A stretch of DNA of 64,000 nt from Prosthecobacter sp. (GTDB taxonomy: Bacteria > Verrucomicrobiota > Verrucomicrobiia > Verrucomicrobiales > Verrucomicrobiaceae), in the NCBI GenBank assembly GCA_017853885.1, contig JAFMIR010000009.1, forward strand, positions 62,001-126,000, in the 5' to 3' direction. The position numbers were made by a program, and so were the translations under genes. Shown here piece after piece: positions 35,893 to 44,159 of the stretch (position 1 is its first letter; the number at the start of each line of letters is the position of its first letter). The notes beneath the pieces are model-generated. The model worked only from the letters and a program-made list of their open reading frames with translations, was not told the origin of the DNA and ran no database searches.

Positions 35893-36222
35893 TGGCAGGT
35901 GCAAGGTGTCAGAGGTTGGGAGCCCCGAGGGGCGGGTAAAGCCGCTTAGTCTAGCGGGAGCCAATTTCTAGGCAAGGCTTTTGCTGCATCCGGGGCCGCA
36001 AACATACGGGGGAGCGCCGAAATGTTTGCAGAACGGCTGGGAAAAGCCGGTTGCTTTCAGGCGGACTGGCGGCACTCTGCGCGCCCTTTGATGAACCTCA
36101 AACCTGCCAGCCGAATCGCTGCAAGCACCGCCGTAAAAGCAGTGCATGCCATTTGGCATGCCTAATCCCATGGTTTGAGGAACCTCCGCTGACGCCATCA
36201 TCCACACGCGATCCGATCAGAC
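35893..36222. other. intergenic gap, divergent promoters
   Basis: A 330-base gap separates the divergent hppA and DMT permease genes. It has no convincing frame. It holds a perfect palindrome, GCATGCC-ATTT-GGCATGC at 36144-36161, listed separately. Confidence 0.5.
36144..36161. promoter_or_regulatory. perfect inverted repeat upstream of DMT permease
   Basis: GCATGCC and GGCATGC form a 7-bp inverted repeat around ATTT, 61 bases before the permease start. Its size and symmetry fit a dimeric repressor site. No regulator is adjacent. Confidence 0.3.
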
Positions 36223-37149
36223 ATGACGCCCGAAGGCAGCCCTCAATCCGCTGCCAACATGAGTGCCCACCAACCCAGCCTGCTGCACCAGCCACGCCTC
36301 GGAGCGTATTGGATGAGTGTTTCTCTCGTTTGCTTTACCGGGAATGCCCTCCTGCTGAAGGTGCTCGCCTCCGTTCGCCATGGCGACCCGTGGATGGCAC
36401 TGGTGTTTCGCGCCTTCATTGGGTTGATTTTCACGTGGGTCGTCTTTGCACCCAAGGGAACCCTTCAGTTAAAGCGCAGCTTCCAGAGTTGGTTGCTCGC
36501 CTCGCGTGGCGTGCTTGGCGCTTTTGGCACGGCGGCCTACTATTTGACCATCGGCCCGCTCGGTGCGGGTAAGGCTACGCTTATTGGAAACACTTGGTGC
36601 GTCTTTGCCGCAATTATGGCTGCGTTCGTCCTACATGAAAAACTGGGGCTTGTGAAAGTGCTCGGCATCTCGCTGGCCATCGCAGGACTCGCCTTGCTCA
36701 CAGGCATGACGCCCGGCTCGCTGGTACTGTTTGGCATGCACGAGGCCATCGCGCTCGGCGGCGCAGTGATGGCTGCGACGGTAGTCGTGGTGATTCGCCA
36801 ACTCACCCGCACGGAGACAAGTGCCACGATTTTTGCGTCACAGTGCCTTTACGCCCTGATCATCGGCATTCCGGTGGCCATGATGAACTTCACATCGATT
36901 GGCTGGCTAGATGCAGGACTGCTCGCTGCGGCAGCTTTGTTCGCCACGTTTGGACAGCTCGCGATGACCGAAGGTTTTCGTTTTCTTTCCGTTGCCGCCG
37001 GCGGCGCGTTCCAAAACGCTGTGCCGCTGTTCACCACCTTGGGCGGCATCCTGCTATTTGCGGAGCCCTTCTCCATGATGCAATCTCTGGGTGCACTCCT
37101 GATTCTATGGGGCAGCTTCCAGACAGTGCTGGGTGGACGCAGGGTATAA
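36223..37149 (+). CDS. EamA/DMT-superfamily permease
   Basis: The 308-residue membrane protein has ten hydrophobic helices in two homologous halves, the drug/metabolite transporter layout (first half starts YWMSVSLVCFTGNALLLKVL; the second EamA half runs from about residue 167). The substrate cannot be predicted. Start may be the ATG at 36223 or the internal one at 36259 (MSAHQPSLL). Confidence 0.88.
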   Translation: MTPEGSPQSAANMSAHQPSLLHQPRLGAYWMSVSLVCFTGNALLLKVLASVRHGDPWMALVFRAFIGLIFTWVVFAPKGTLQLKRSFQSWLLASRGVLGAFGTAAYYLTIGPLGAGKATLIGNTWCVFAAIMAAFVLHEKLGLVKVLGISLAIAGLALLTGMTPGSLVLFGMHEAIALGGAVMAATVVVVIRQLTRTETSATIFASQCLYALIIGIPVAMMNFTSIGWLDAGLLAAAALFATFGQLAMTEGFRFLSVAAGGAFQNAVPLFTTLGGILLFAEPFSMMQSLGALLILWGSFQTVLGGRRV

Positions 37150-37181
37150 ACGCCAACTCGTCACACGGCCGCAGAACAGGC

Positions 37182-37541
37182 TCAGAAGGCCTTTGTGCGG
37201 GACATCTCTGGATTATTCCCCTGTATGCGCAAGATCTCCCCTTGGCGCTCACGATCTTCCTTCGAAATCTGCTTCATGCGCAGCGGATAAGTCACCATCA
37301 GCACAAAGCAGATCACGTCTGCCACAAGGATTGTCATCGCCACGAGAATCCCATAACGCTTCAAGGATTCATCGATGACCTTGTTCTTGTTCACCGAGAA
37401 ATGATCCGACTTGGAAAACATGCTCTGGAACAGCCGACGCCATCCGCGCGGCTCCCTCGCCACGCTGAACGACCACAAGAAAAACGCCGTCAGCACAATG
37501 CAGGCGATTTGGTATTCGATGGGAAATTTGCTGGTGTCCAT
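37182..37541 (-). CDS. small two-helix membrane protein, unknown function
   Basis: The 119-residue protein has two transmembrane helices (about residues 9-27 and 63-85) separated by a basic loop (EPRGWRRLFQSMFSKSDH) and followed by a charged tail (MKQISKEDRERQGEILRIQG). No family is recognised. It converges with the DMT permease and lies 74 bases downstream of pgi on the same strand. Confidence 0.6.
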   Translation of the reverse strand: MDTSKFPIEYQIACIVLTAFFLWSFSVAREPRGWRRLFQSMFSKSDHFSVNKNKVIDESLKRYGILVAMTILVADVICFVLMVTYPLRMKQISKEDRERQGEILRIQGNNPEMSRTKAF

Positions 37542-37615
37542 TGGTCGAGGATGGGGCGCAAATGCAGAGCTGCGATGCTTAAAACGTCAGCTGCATACAC
37601 GCAATCGCGGATTTG

Positions 37616-39184
37616 TTAGCAAGCAGTGAACCGGTCTGAGGCGGGCGAGCTCCCCTGCTCCACTCTTTTGGCTGCTCCATTCGACGCCAAATGGGTGAGC
37701 ATGTGGAATGCATCCTCAGGGTCGACACCAAGGCTGACAGCCAGCTCTCCCGCACCAAGGGGCTCTTTGGCAGCAGCGAGAGCACCGCGCACCTTGGCAA
37801 GCTGGTCGAGAAATTCTGTCGCCGCCTTCTTCCCGGCCTCCACGCCGGGCTGGTGGTAGGCGTTGATGTTCACTAGACTGGCGTAGAAGCCCACTGCTCG
37901 TTCAAAGAGGCTGACGAGCATGCCGAGCGTGAATGCGCTGACCTCTTCAATGCTTAGCGTGATGTTCTCACGCCCTTTATCAGACAGAGCCTTGCGGGTT
38001 CCGCGAAGAAATCCCTGCAAGTAGTCACCGCTGTTAAAGCCTAGCTCAACCTCCAAAGGTGTCGTATCACGCGCCTTCCGCACCTCGATGAAAACGGCAA
38101 AGAAGTTGTTCACGCCGTCCCGCAACTGCTGCACATAGGCATGTTGATCGGTCGAGCCCTTGTTCCCATAAACGGCAACGCCTTGGTTGACCACCGTACC
38201 GTTCAAATCATGCTCCTTGCCGAGGCTCTCCATCACAAGCTGCTGCAGATACTTCGAGAAGAGCACCAAACGGTCCTTGTAGGGCAGCACCACCATGTCT
38301 TTAAGGCCTTTGCCACCACCGGCATGATGCCACATCAGCGCAAGCAGCATCGCCGCGTTCTCACGCGCCGAACGGGAACGAGTTTCCTCATCCATGGCGG
38401 CGGCTCCAGCCAGAAAAGCGCGCACATCAACGCCTTGAAGCGCCGCTGCGATTGTACCCACCGCGCTCATGACGCTTGTGCGTCCCCCCACCCAGTCCCA
38501 CATCGGAAAACGAGCCAGCCAGCCCTGCTTCACCGCATGCCTATCGAGCTCGCTTTCCAGACCGGTTACCGCCACAGCATGCTTGGAAAAATTTAGACCC
38601 GCCTTTTTATACGCTGCCTCAGCTTCCAGCATGCCATTGCGCGTTTCCTTTGTGCCGCCGGACTTTGAAATCACCAGCGTCAGCGTTGTGGCAAGACCAT
38701 CGCCAATCTCCGCCAGCACACGATCCATTCCATCAGGGTCGGTATTGTCAAAAAACGAGATCGCCATCGGTGGATTCACCGGCGTGATAGCATGCGCCAC
38801 CAGCTGCGGGCCCAACGCGGAACCTCCGATGCCCACCACCAGCACACGGTTAAACTTTTTACCGTTCGCAGCCTTGATCACACCGGCATGCACATCCGCA
38901 GCAAATTGGAGGGTTGATTCCAGTGTTTCATCAATCTCGTTTTGAATCGCCATATCTGGGGCCCGTTTGGAGTCGCGCAGCCAGTAGTGGCCCACCATGC
39001 GTTTCTCATCAGGATTGGCGATGGCTCCAGATTCGAGCTCCTTCATCGACTTAAAGGCGTGATCGATTTTGCCAGCCATTTTTGCAAACAAGCTATCATC
39101 GAAACCCATGCGGCTGACATCAATGGAAAACCCGATCTGCGGGTAACGGACGAAGTACTTCTGAAAACGATCCCAATGGCTCAT
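37616..39184 (-). CDS. pgi: glucose-6-phosphate isomerase
   Basis: The ATG at 39184 gives 522 residues. The SIS-fold enzyme interconverts glucose-6-P and fructose-6-P. Visible blocks include [20 protein letters not shown], the Ser/Thr-rich phosphate loop [39 protein letters not shown] and [20 protein letters not shown], which carries an active-site His. The layout fits the longer bacterial/archaeal-type Pgi. No other glycolytic genes are adjacent. Confidence 0.93.
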   Translation of the reverse strand: MSHWDRFQKYFVRYPQIGFSIDVSRMGFDDSLFAKMAGKIDHAFKSMKELESGAIANPDEKRMVGHYWLRDSKRAPDMAIQNEIDETLESTLQFAADVHAGVIKAANGKKFNRVLVVGIGGSALGPQLVAHAITPVNPPMAISFFDNTDPDGMDRVLAEIGDGLATTLTLVISKSGGTKETRNGMLEAEAAYKKAGLNFSKHAVAVTGLESELDRHAVKQGWLARFPMWDWVGGRTSVMSAVGTIAAALQGVDVRAFLAGAAAMDEETRSRSARENAAMLLALMWHHAGGGKGLKDMVVLPYKDRLVLFSKYLQQLVMESLGKEHDLNGTVVNQGVAVYGNKGSTDQHAYVQQLRDGVNNFFAVFIEVRKARDTTPLEVELGFNSGDYLQGFLRGTRKALSDKGRENITLSIEEVSAFTLGMLVSLFERAVGFYASLVNINAYHQPGVEAGKKAATEFLDQLAKVRGALAAAKEPLGAGELAVSLGVDPEDAFHMLTHLASNGAAKRVEQGSSPASDRFTAC

Positions 39185-39311
39185 GAGCTGTAAGTGGAAA
39201 GAGTGGAGGTTTGGAGGATGCTGCGGAGTCGAAAAAGCACTTCCTATGCCGCACCGCAACCTGTTTGGCTCCGGTTGTTAGGATGACATCTTTCACCACG
39301 CTTTTTTGGCA

Positions 39312-39461
39312 ATGAAAACAGCTTTCATTTGGATCGCCCCTTGGACTGTTGTGATCTTCATGACTAGAGCGTGTCTTCACTATCGGCTGACATCCAATGC
39401 CACTCAGGGCATTCCTGCTGCCATGATCGCAGCAGCTATTGGCTACCCTTGGATGTTTTGA
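39312..39461 (+). CDS. possible 49-residue small membrane protein
   Basis: ATG at 39312 to TGA at 39459-39461. The product has two hydrophobic segments (TAFIWIAPWTVVIFM and GIPAAMIAAAIGYPWMF) joined by a short basic turn (TRACLHYRL). A second small frame begins five bases after its stop, which is operon-like spacing. No ribosome binding site is convincing and no family is known. Confidence 0.4.
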   Translation: MKTAFIWIAPWTVVIFMTRACLHYRLTSNATQGIPAAMIAAAIGYPWMF

Positions 39462-39466
39462 GTGAA

Positions 39467-39649
39467 ATGCTCGAACCAAAGAGAAAAACTGGGATCCGTG
39501 AAGAGATACCCCCGCTTTCTTCGGCGCAAAGGATGGCGTTCCTCAATGGCAATCCCCCCTCTTGCAAAGAAGCTGAGATGGAGCGTTGGATCACCGAATT
39601 CAAGAAAACCATGTGCCAAAGGCCCACGCTATTCGCCGGCTCGTTATAA
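39467..39649 (+). CDS. possible 60-residue hydrophilic protein
   Basis: ATG at 39467, five bases after the previous small frame. The product is charged and soluble (MLEPKRKTGIREEIPPLSSA ... KEAEMERWITEFKKTMCQ). No family is recognised. The frame is open further upstream (39371), but that part overlaps the small membrane-protein frame. Confidence 0.35.
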   Translation: MLEPKRKTGIREEIPPLSSAQRMAFLNGNPPSCKEAEMERWITEFKKTMCQRPTLFAGSL

Positions 39650-39672
39650 ACGCCACATTGCGGATAAACAGC

Positions 39673-40563
39673 TCACGCCGCAGCCTTCCGAGCCTCGGTG
39701 ATGAGGTTCATGAAAAGCCCGCGTTGCTCCGCCAGCGCGGCCACGATGTCACCACTGGGAAGTTTGGCAGCTTCGAGGCACACATGGCCATCGTAATCGG
39801 CCTCCACGAGCAGCTTGGCTAGCTTCGCAAAGGGATAATTCGGCGCGAGGCTCACGCCGCGGATGTGGGTGACATGAGCAAGGCGGTCTTTCACCATCGC
39901 GAAGTTCGCCTCGATGCCCTCCCCTTCAAGATCCGTATCATTCGAATTCCAGCAGACGCGGACGTTATCGGCGTCAGCACATGCCTCCATGATTGTCTTG
40001 ATGTTTGGCAAAAGGGAAGTGTCCTTGCCATGCACCTCGAGGCGGATCTCTTGGCCGAAACCGATGGCGTGATTGCCGAGCTCCGCGAGTGCCTTGCCGA
40101 TCTGAACAAGCGTTTTCTCAACGGGCACATCCTTCGGCAACGCATTCGGTTTCACCTTTACCCCCGTGCCACCGATGTCATGGCTAAGCTTGATAAAGGC
40201 TTTTGCCCCATCGATGTTTTTGCGCACCTCATCTGGGTTGGCTGAATGAAACTCAAAGTTCGTTCCCATGCCCAGGAGCTTCAATGGAGCATCCTCAAAC
40301 TGACGACGCACCTCGACCCGCTGCGCGACCGTCAACTCTGGTGTGACGTTGTGCTTGTGATCCACGCGCAGTTCCACACCCGTCACCTTCGCAGCAGAGC
40401 AGTTCCGGATAATCGTGGGAATATCCCAATCCTTCCCCCATTGATAGGTCACTAGGCCGAACTGGATGTTCTCGCCGAGATGGGAAAGCTTCACATCCTG
40501 CGAGAGGGCGGTGGCGGCGCTTGCACCGAGAAGAGTGGAAAGAAAATGACGTCGGTTGTTCAT
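39673..40563 (-). CDS. exported sugar phosphate isomerase/epimerase-like TIM-barrel protein
   Basis: The start at 40563 gives 296 residues with a twin-arginine-like signal (NNRRHFLSTLLGASAATALS). The rest is a xylose-isomerase-like barrel: IQFGLVTYQWGKDWD, VTGVELRVDHKHNVTPE, a metal-site Glu in IRLEVHGKDTSLLP, and a final DGHVCLEAAKLPSGDI. Such exported members are common in Planctomycetota and Verrucomicrobiota and probably process sugars in the periplasm. The substrate is unknown. It is transcribed divergently from the RRM gene. Confidence 0.85.
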   Translation of the reverse strand: MNNRRHFLSTLLGASAATALSQDVKLSHLGENIQFGLVTYQWGKDWDIPTIIRNCSAAKVTGVELRVDHKHNVTPELTVAQRVEVRRQFEDAPLKLLGMGTNFEFHSANPDEVRKNIDGAKAFIKLSHDIGGTGVKVKPNALPKDVPVEKTLVQIGKALAELGNHAIGFGQEIRLEVHGKDTSLLPNIKTIMEACADADNVRVCWNSNDTDLEGEGIEANFAMVKDRLAHVTHIRGVSLAPNYPFAKLAKLLVEADYDGHVCLEAAKLPSGDIVAALAEQRGLFMNLITEARKAAA

Positions 40564-41039
40564 GAATGTCCGCATGATGAGACACCTAAAACGCGAAGTC
40601 GATGCCTGAATTTGCCACTTCATCTTTTGATATCACACATTACGACATATCCGCATCCGCGTTCAAAAGCCCAAGAATCAAGTGAAGCTCCTATTTATTA
40701 CCTCAGGCTGAATCAAAGAGACAGCCTCGACGACGAGCTGTCGCAAGCCTGACGAAGGAGGCGCCGCCGTTCTGAACCAATGCCTTTTCGAGGCTCGCAC
40801 GAGTATGGATAAAGTGCACGTAGCTAGGGTTTTGGATGACACAGGACCCGCCAACGGCGGACAAACTGGCCAAAACTATCGGTTGCCAAGCGTGCGAATA
40901 ACGGCGAAAACAAATGCGGTCACGTTAACCTGATAAAGGCTAAGTTGTGTGCGGTTCATCAGGTTGATGCTTGATGGTTCCATATGCAGCAGTGCATCAA
41001 TCGGGATACGAGCCCATCTCAACACCGTTCAGTTCAGAC
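40564..41039. other. long divergent leader with hairpins, upstream of RRM gene
   Basis: The 476-base gap has no good frame. It contains a bulged hairpin (GACAG-C-CTCG / CGAG-CTGTC, 40720-40742) flanked by AGGCT/AGCCT that can extend the stem, and a second inverted repeat at 40927-40965. These suggest structured leader RNA or a small RNA. Confidence 0.35.
40927..40965 (+). promoter_or_regulatory. leader inverted repeat upstream of RRM gene
   Basis: AACCTGAT (40927-40934) and ATCAGGTT (40958-40965) are perfectly complementary with a 23-base spacer, 75 bases before the RRM start codon. In the transcript this would be a hairpin. RNA-binding cold-inducible genes often have such leaders; that role is inferred. 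Confidence 0.3.
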
Positions 41040-41501
41040 ATGAATACCAAAATGTATGTGGGCAATTTGCCCTTTAGCGCCACTCAGGAGGACATCCAGT
41101 CCCTCTTCTCTCAGTTCGGCACCGTAACCGATGTCTTCCTTCCGATGGATCGCGTCTCCGGTCGTCCCCGCGGCTTTGCCTTCGTCACGATGGGCACGCC
41201 CGATGAAATGCAGGCAGCCATCAACGGTCTCAATGGCCAAGAATTCGGCGGCCGCAAGCTTGGCATCAATGAAGCGCGTCCGAAAGAAGAGCGCCCCGGT
41301 GGCTTCGGTGGCGGAGGCCGTGGCGGCTTCGGCGGTGGCGGTGGTGGTCGCGGCGGCTACGGCGGCGGCGGCGGCGGCGGCGGTGGTGGTCGCGGCGGCT
41401 ACGGCGGTGGTGGCAAAGGCGGTTACGGTGGCGGCGGTGGTCGCGATCGGGGTTTCAGCCGTGGCAATCGCGATGGATTTGGCGAAGAAGGCGGCTATTG
41501 A
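41040..41501 (+). CDS. RRM-domain glycine-rich RNA-binding protein
   Basis: The ATG at 41040 gives 153 residues. One RNA recognition motif fills residues 3-82, with RNP2 (MYVGNLPF) and RNP1 (GRPRGFAFV). The tail from about 88 is almost entirely Gly with Arg, Tyr and Phe (GGYGGGG and GGRGGY repeats). This is the plan of cold-inducible Rbp proteins of cyanobacteria and related bacteria, which act as RNA chaperones. The frame is open from 40971, but the extension is not protein-like. A perfect terminator follows. Confidence 0.92.
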   Translation: MNTKMYVGNLPFSATQEDIQSLFSQFGTVTDVFLPMDRVSGRPRGFAFVTMGTPDEMQAAINGLNGQEFGGRKLGINEARPKEERPGGFGGGGRGGFGGGGGGRGGYGGGGGGGGGGRGGYGGGGKGGYGGGGGRDRGFSRGNRDGFGEEGGY

Positions 41502-41520
41502 TTGCCACTTCAGTTTTCTC

Positions 41521-41554
41521 AAAGCGGCATCCTAATAACAGGATGCCGCTTTTT
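41521..41554 (+). terminator. rho-independent terminator of RRM gene
   Basis: A perfect 13-bp stem (AAAGCGGCATCCT, 41521-41533, with AGGATGCCGCTTT, 41540-41552) encloses a six-base loop and runs into TTTTT on the plus strand. It lies 20 bases past the RRM stop and may also serve the convergent mnmA from the other side. Confidence 0.9.
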
Positions 41555-41586
41555 CATGCCTCAGAGCAGCCCGATCCTCAAGGTTG

Positions 41587-42678
41587 TTAACCACCTCTCT
41601 CGAAGTGGGCATGTTCTACGGACTCGAACACCGCGCCTCCGAGGAGGCGTTCGCCATCATAGAGCGCACAGATTTGCCCCGGGGTCAGCGCACGCTGCGG
41701 TTCGTGGTATTCGACCTCGGCGCGACCTCCGCCGAGCGGTTTGAAGTCAGCGAGGCCGGCGGGGCAGCGATAACGCGGCTGCGCGTTCAGGACGCGAATG
41801 GTATCCAAGGGCTCAGCGGTGCTGGAGGTGGAATGCAACACAGCTTTGCGAGCCCATAGAAACGGTGTGTGCGCGTTTTCGATGGCAACGACGAGTTCGT
41901 TCGTCTCTGACCGCTTGGCGACAACGACGTAGGCCTGCTGGTGGATCGGGCTGGCAACGCCGTGGCCTTTGCGCTGGCCGAGCGTGTAGAGATGGAGCCC
42001 GCGATGCTCGCCACGCACTTTGCCTTCGAGATCGACGATGGGACCAGGTTTGTCCGACACGAAGGTGCGCAGGAAGTCCTCCATCTTCACCTGGCCGATG
42101 AAACAGATGCCCTGGCTGTCTTTTTTCTCCGCTGTTTTGAGTCCCAACTCGCGAGCGAGATCTCGGAGTTCCGGCTTCAACAGATGGCCGATGGGAAAAT
42201 GCGCGATTTGGACCTGCTCCGGTCGCATCATGGCTAGGAAGTAGGTCTGGTCTTTGTTTGGATCGGCCCCGCGGAGGATGTGACCGCCCTCTTTGCGAGC
42301 GTAGTGGCCGGTGGCGATGCCTTCGAAGCCGTTGTCGCGTGCCCAGTCCCACAGCACGCCGAATTTCATCTCGCGATTGCACATCACGTCCGGATTGGGC
42401 GTGATGCCAGACTGGTAGCCTTCGAGGAGGTATTTCACGACCTTCTCGCGGTATTCGGTCATGAGATTGACGACGCGAAACGGGATGCCGAGCTGCTCGG
42501 CGATGGCGCGGGCGTCCTCGATGTCCTCCTCCCACGGGCAGTGGCCGATGATGTTCTCCTCGTTGATCCAGTTCTTCATGTACACGCCATGCACCTCGTG
42601 TCCGGCACGAACGAGGACCGCAGCGGCCACGCTGCTGTCCACTCCGCCTGACATGGCTGCGAGAATCTTCATGAGCAA
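41587..42678 (-). CDS. mnmA: tRNA-specific 2-thiouridylase
   Basis: The 363-residue enzyme thiolates U34 of Lys, Glu and Gln tRNAs. The PP-loop ATP site is [19 protein letters not shown] near the start. The catalytic pair is Cys100 ([13 protein letters not shown]) and Cys192 (SQGICFIGQ). The zinc/tRNA region [20 protein letters not shown] and a C-terminal beta-barrel follow. The start may be 42678 or the internal Met at 42672 ([10 protein letters not shown]). It converges with the RRM gene. Confidence 0.96.
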   Translation of the reverse strand: MLMKILAAMSGGVDSSVAAAVLVRAGHEVHGVYMKNWINEENIIGHCPWEEDIEDARAIAEQLGIPFRVVNLMTEYREKVVKYLLEGYQSGITPNPDVMCNREMKFGVLWDWARDNGFEGIATGHYARKEGGHILRGADPNKDQTYFLAMMRPEQVQIAHFPIGHLLKPELRDLARELGLKTAEKKDSQGICFIGQVKMEDFLRTFVSDKPGPIVDLEGKVRGEHRGLHLYTLGQRKGHGVASPIHQQAYVVVAKRSETNELVVAIENAHTPFLWARKAVLHSTSSTAEPLDTIRVLNAQPRYRCPAGLADFKPLGGGRAEVEYHEPQRALTPGQICALYDGERLLGGAVFESVEHAHFERGG

Positions 42679-42865
42679 GAGTTTCGGCAGGGCGAGACAG
42701 GCGTCAATGAAGAGGCGTATGCGACTTGACAGACATACGCGCCACGAGGTCTACATGACCCATCAAGCTTACCAAAACGATCCGGAAAGCCTATCGAGCA
42801 AACATTCAGCCACACGCATGTGATCGCCGGCTTGATCTTTGCCATACTCAGGGCAGAGGAAATTC

Positions 42866-43525
42866 ATGGCAAAGATCGAAAAAGCACCCACAGGCGAGTT
42901 TCACTCCGGCTATGGCTGCGTCATCATGATGGCAGCCATGGGTGTGTTTGGCTTCATTCTCTGGTGGGGCTGGTATTCGCTGACCACGATGGACCGCGAG
43001 ATCGCGGCCGTGGCGCAGGCTCAACCAGCTGTTTTGAATGCCATCCATCCCGTGGCGGACCTTCAGAAACGTGGAGCAGAATTTACCGCCGCAGCCAAAT
43101 CAGGTCAAAAAGCCTCATTGAAGCTCTCCGCAGCTGATTTGAACACCCTGATCCTGCTTGCTCCGGATGCGGGCAACGGCAACTACAAGGACATGCTGCG
43201 AGTGAAAGGCTTTGATGCTTCCCAAGAGCTGATTATCACCGATGCGAGCCTGCCGATGAACACGGCGAAGTTTTGGGATACCACGAAGCGTTATCTTGTG
43301 GGTGAGATCGATTTCAAGCCGGAGCAAACCGAACTCGGTCCGGACGCAAAAGTGTTCGCAGTGCGAGTGCCAGGCAAAACGGTGCCAGCCGAAATGGTGA
43401 AGGGCATGCAGATGTATGGTTACCTCGGTCCCTGGCAGGGCCATCCGGAGATCGGGCCTCTGTTAAAAGCCATCAGCTCGGCCAAAGTGGAGGCCGACGG
43501 CCTTCTGTTGGAGGTGGGAAAATGA
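42866..43525 (+). CDS. single-pass membrane protein, unknown function
   Basis: The ATG at 42866, preceded by a good GAGGA ribosome site, gives 219 residues. A short cytoplasmic stretch and one transmembrane helix (CVIMMAAMGVFGFILWWGWY, about 18-38) precede a soluble domain outside the cytoplasm (about 45-219) that I do not recognise (repeated Lys/Asp-rich strands, GYLGPWQGHPEIGPLLKAI near the end). Its stop overlaps the Nudix start (ATGA), so the two are translationally coupled. Confidence 0.75.
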   Translation: MAKIEKAPTGEFHSGYGCVIMMAAMGVFGFILWWGWYSLTTMDREIAAVAQAQPAVLNAIHPVADLQKRGAEFTAAAKSGQKASLKLSAADLNTLILLAPDAGNGNYKDMLRVKGFDASQELIITDASLPMNTAKFWDTTKRYLVGEIDFKPEQTELGPDAKVFAVRVPGKTVPAEMVKGMQMYGYLGPWQGHPEIGPLLKAISSAKVEADGLLLEVGK

Positions 43526-44079
43526 GAACGCCGCTTCCCCAGCATCTAAATCCTTGGAAAACGCTCTCTTCTCGAGAGACCTACTCAAACCCATGGATTC
43601 GCGTCCGCGAGGATCAAGTACTCAATCCGTCCGGCGGCCCCGGTATTTATGGAGTTGTCGAATACAAGAACCGAGCCATCGGCGTGATTCCAGTAGATGA
43701 GAATGGATTCACTTGGCTCGTCGGCCAGTGGCGCTACTGCCACGCGTGTTACGAATGGGAAATTCCAGAAGGAGGTTGCCCAGCGGGCGAATCGCCAGTC
43801 GAAGCGGCACGGCGTGAGCTTTTGGAGGAAACTGGCATCGTGGCAGGACAGATCCAACCTCTGCTCACTGGCATCCAGCTTTCCAATTCGACCACCAACG
43901 AAGTCTGCGACATCTTTTGGGCCACCAACCTGTCTTTTGCCAAGGCCCAGCCGGAGGAAACCGAACAGCTCGATGTCCTGCGATTACCCCTATCCGAAGC
44001 CATCGAGATGGCCAAAGACGGGCGTATACGCGATGGTGTGAGCATCATTGCCCTCTTGGCGATTGCACATTGCACTTAA
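43522..44079 (+). CDS. Nudix hydrolase
   Basis: The 185-residue protein has the complete Nudix box GGCPAGESPVEAARRELLEE followed by TGI (Gx5Ex7REUxEExGU), with the magnesium-binding Glu residues. The N-terminal part (SRETYSNPWIRVREDQVLNP) and the following strand pattern resemble ADP-ribose/ADP-sugar pyrophosphatases. It probably hydrolyses an ADP-sugar or NDP-linked metabolite in the cytoplasm. It forms an operon with the upstream membrane protein. Confidence 0.92.
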   Translation: MRTPLPQHLNPWKTLSSRETYSNPWIRVREDQVLNPSGGPGIYGVVEYKNRAIGVIPVDENGFTWLVGQWRYCHACYEWEIPEGGCPAGESPVEAARRELLEETGIVAGQIQPLLTGIQLSNSTTNEVCDIFWATNLSFAKAQPEETEQLDVLRLPLSEAIEMAKDGRIRDGVSIIALLAIAHCT

Positions 44080-44159
44080 GCGAGTCTCGCGGCGAGGTAG
44101 CCAAATACGATTCTGATAGAAAAACGGCCAATGGCGCGGCTTCTGTGACTGTCATTTTC

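Larger units (their letters stand above)
39185..39672. other. intergenic stretch with two possible small genes
   Basis: The 488 bases between pgi and a sugar-isomerase-like gene hold only the two short plus-strand frames listed at 39312-39461 and 39467-39649. Nothing else is recognised. Confidence 0.4.

Noticed and set aside
41300..41450. Repetitive GGC/GGT stretch in the RRM gene as a CRISPR or satellite
   Set aside because: It is in frame and encodes the Gly/Arg/Tyr tail typical of these proteins; there are no regular spacers.
42725..42760. TTGACA at 42725 as a promoter -35 for the membrane protein gene
   Set aside because: No matching -10 hexamer lies at the right distance.
43917..44159. 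N-terminal extension of the giant fusion gene
   Set aside because: It begins with TTG inside the Nudix gene and precedes an excellent signal peptide at 44160, which is the real start.
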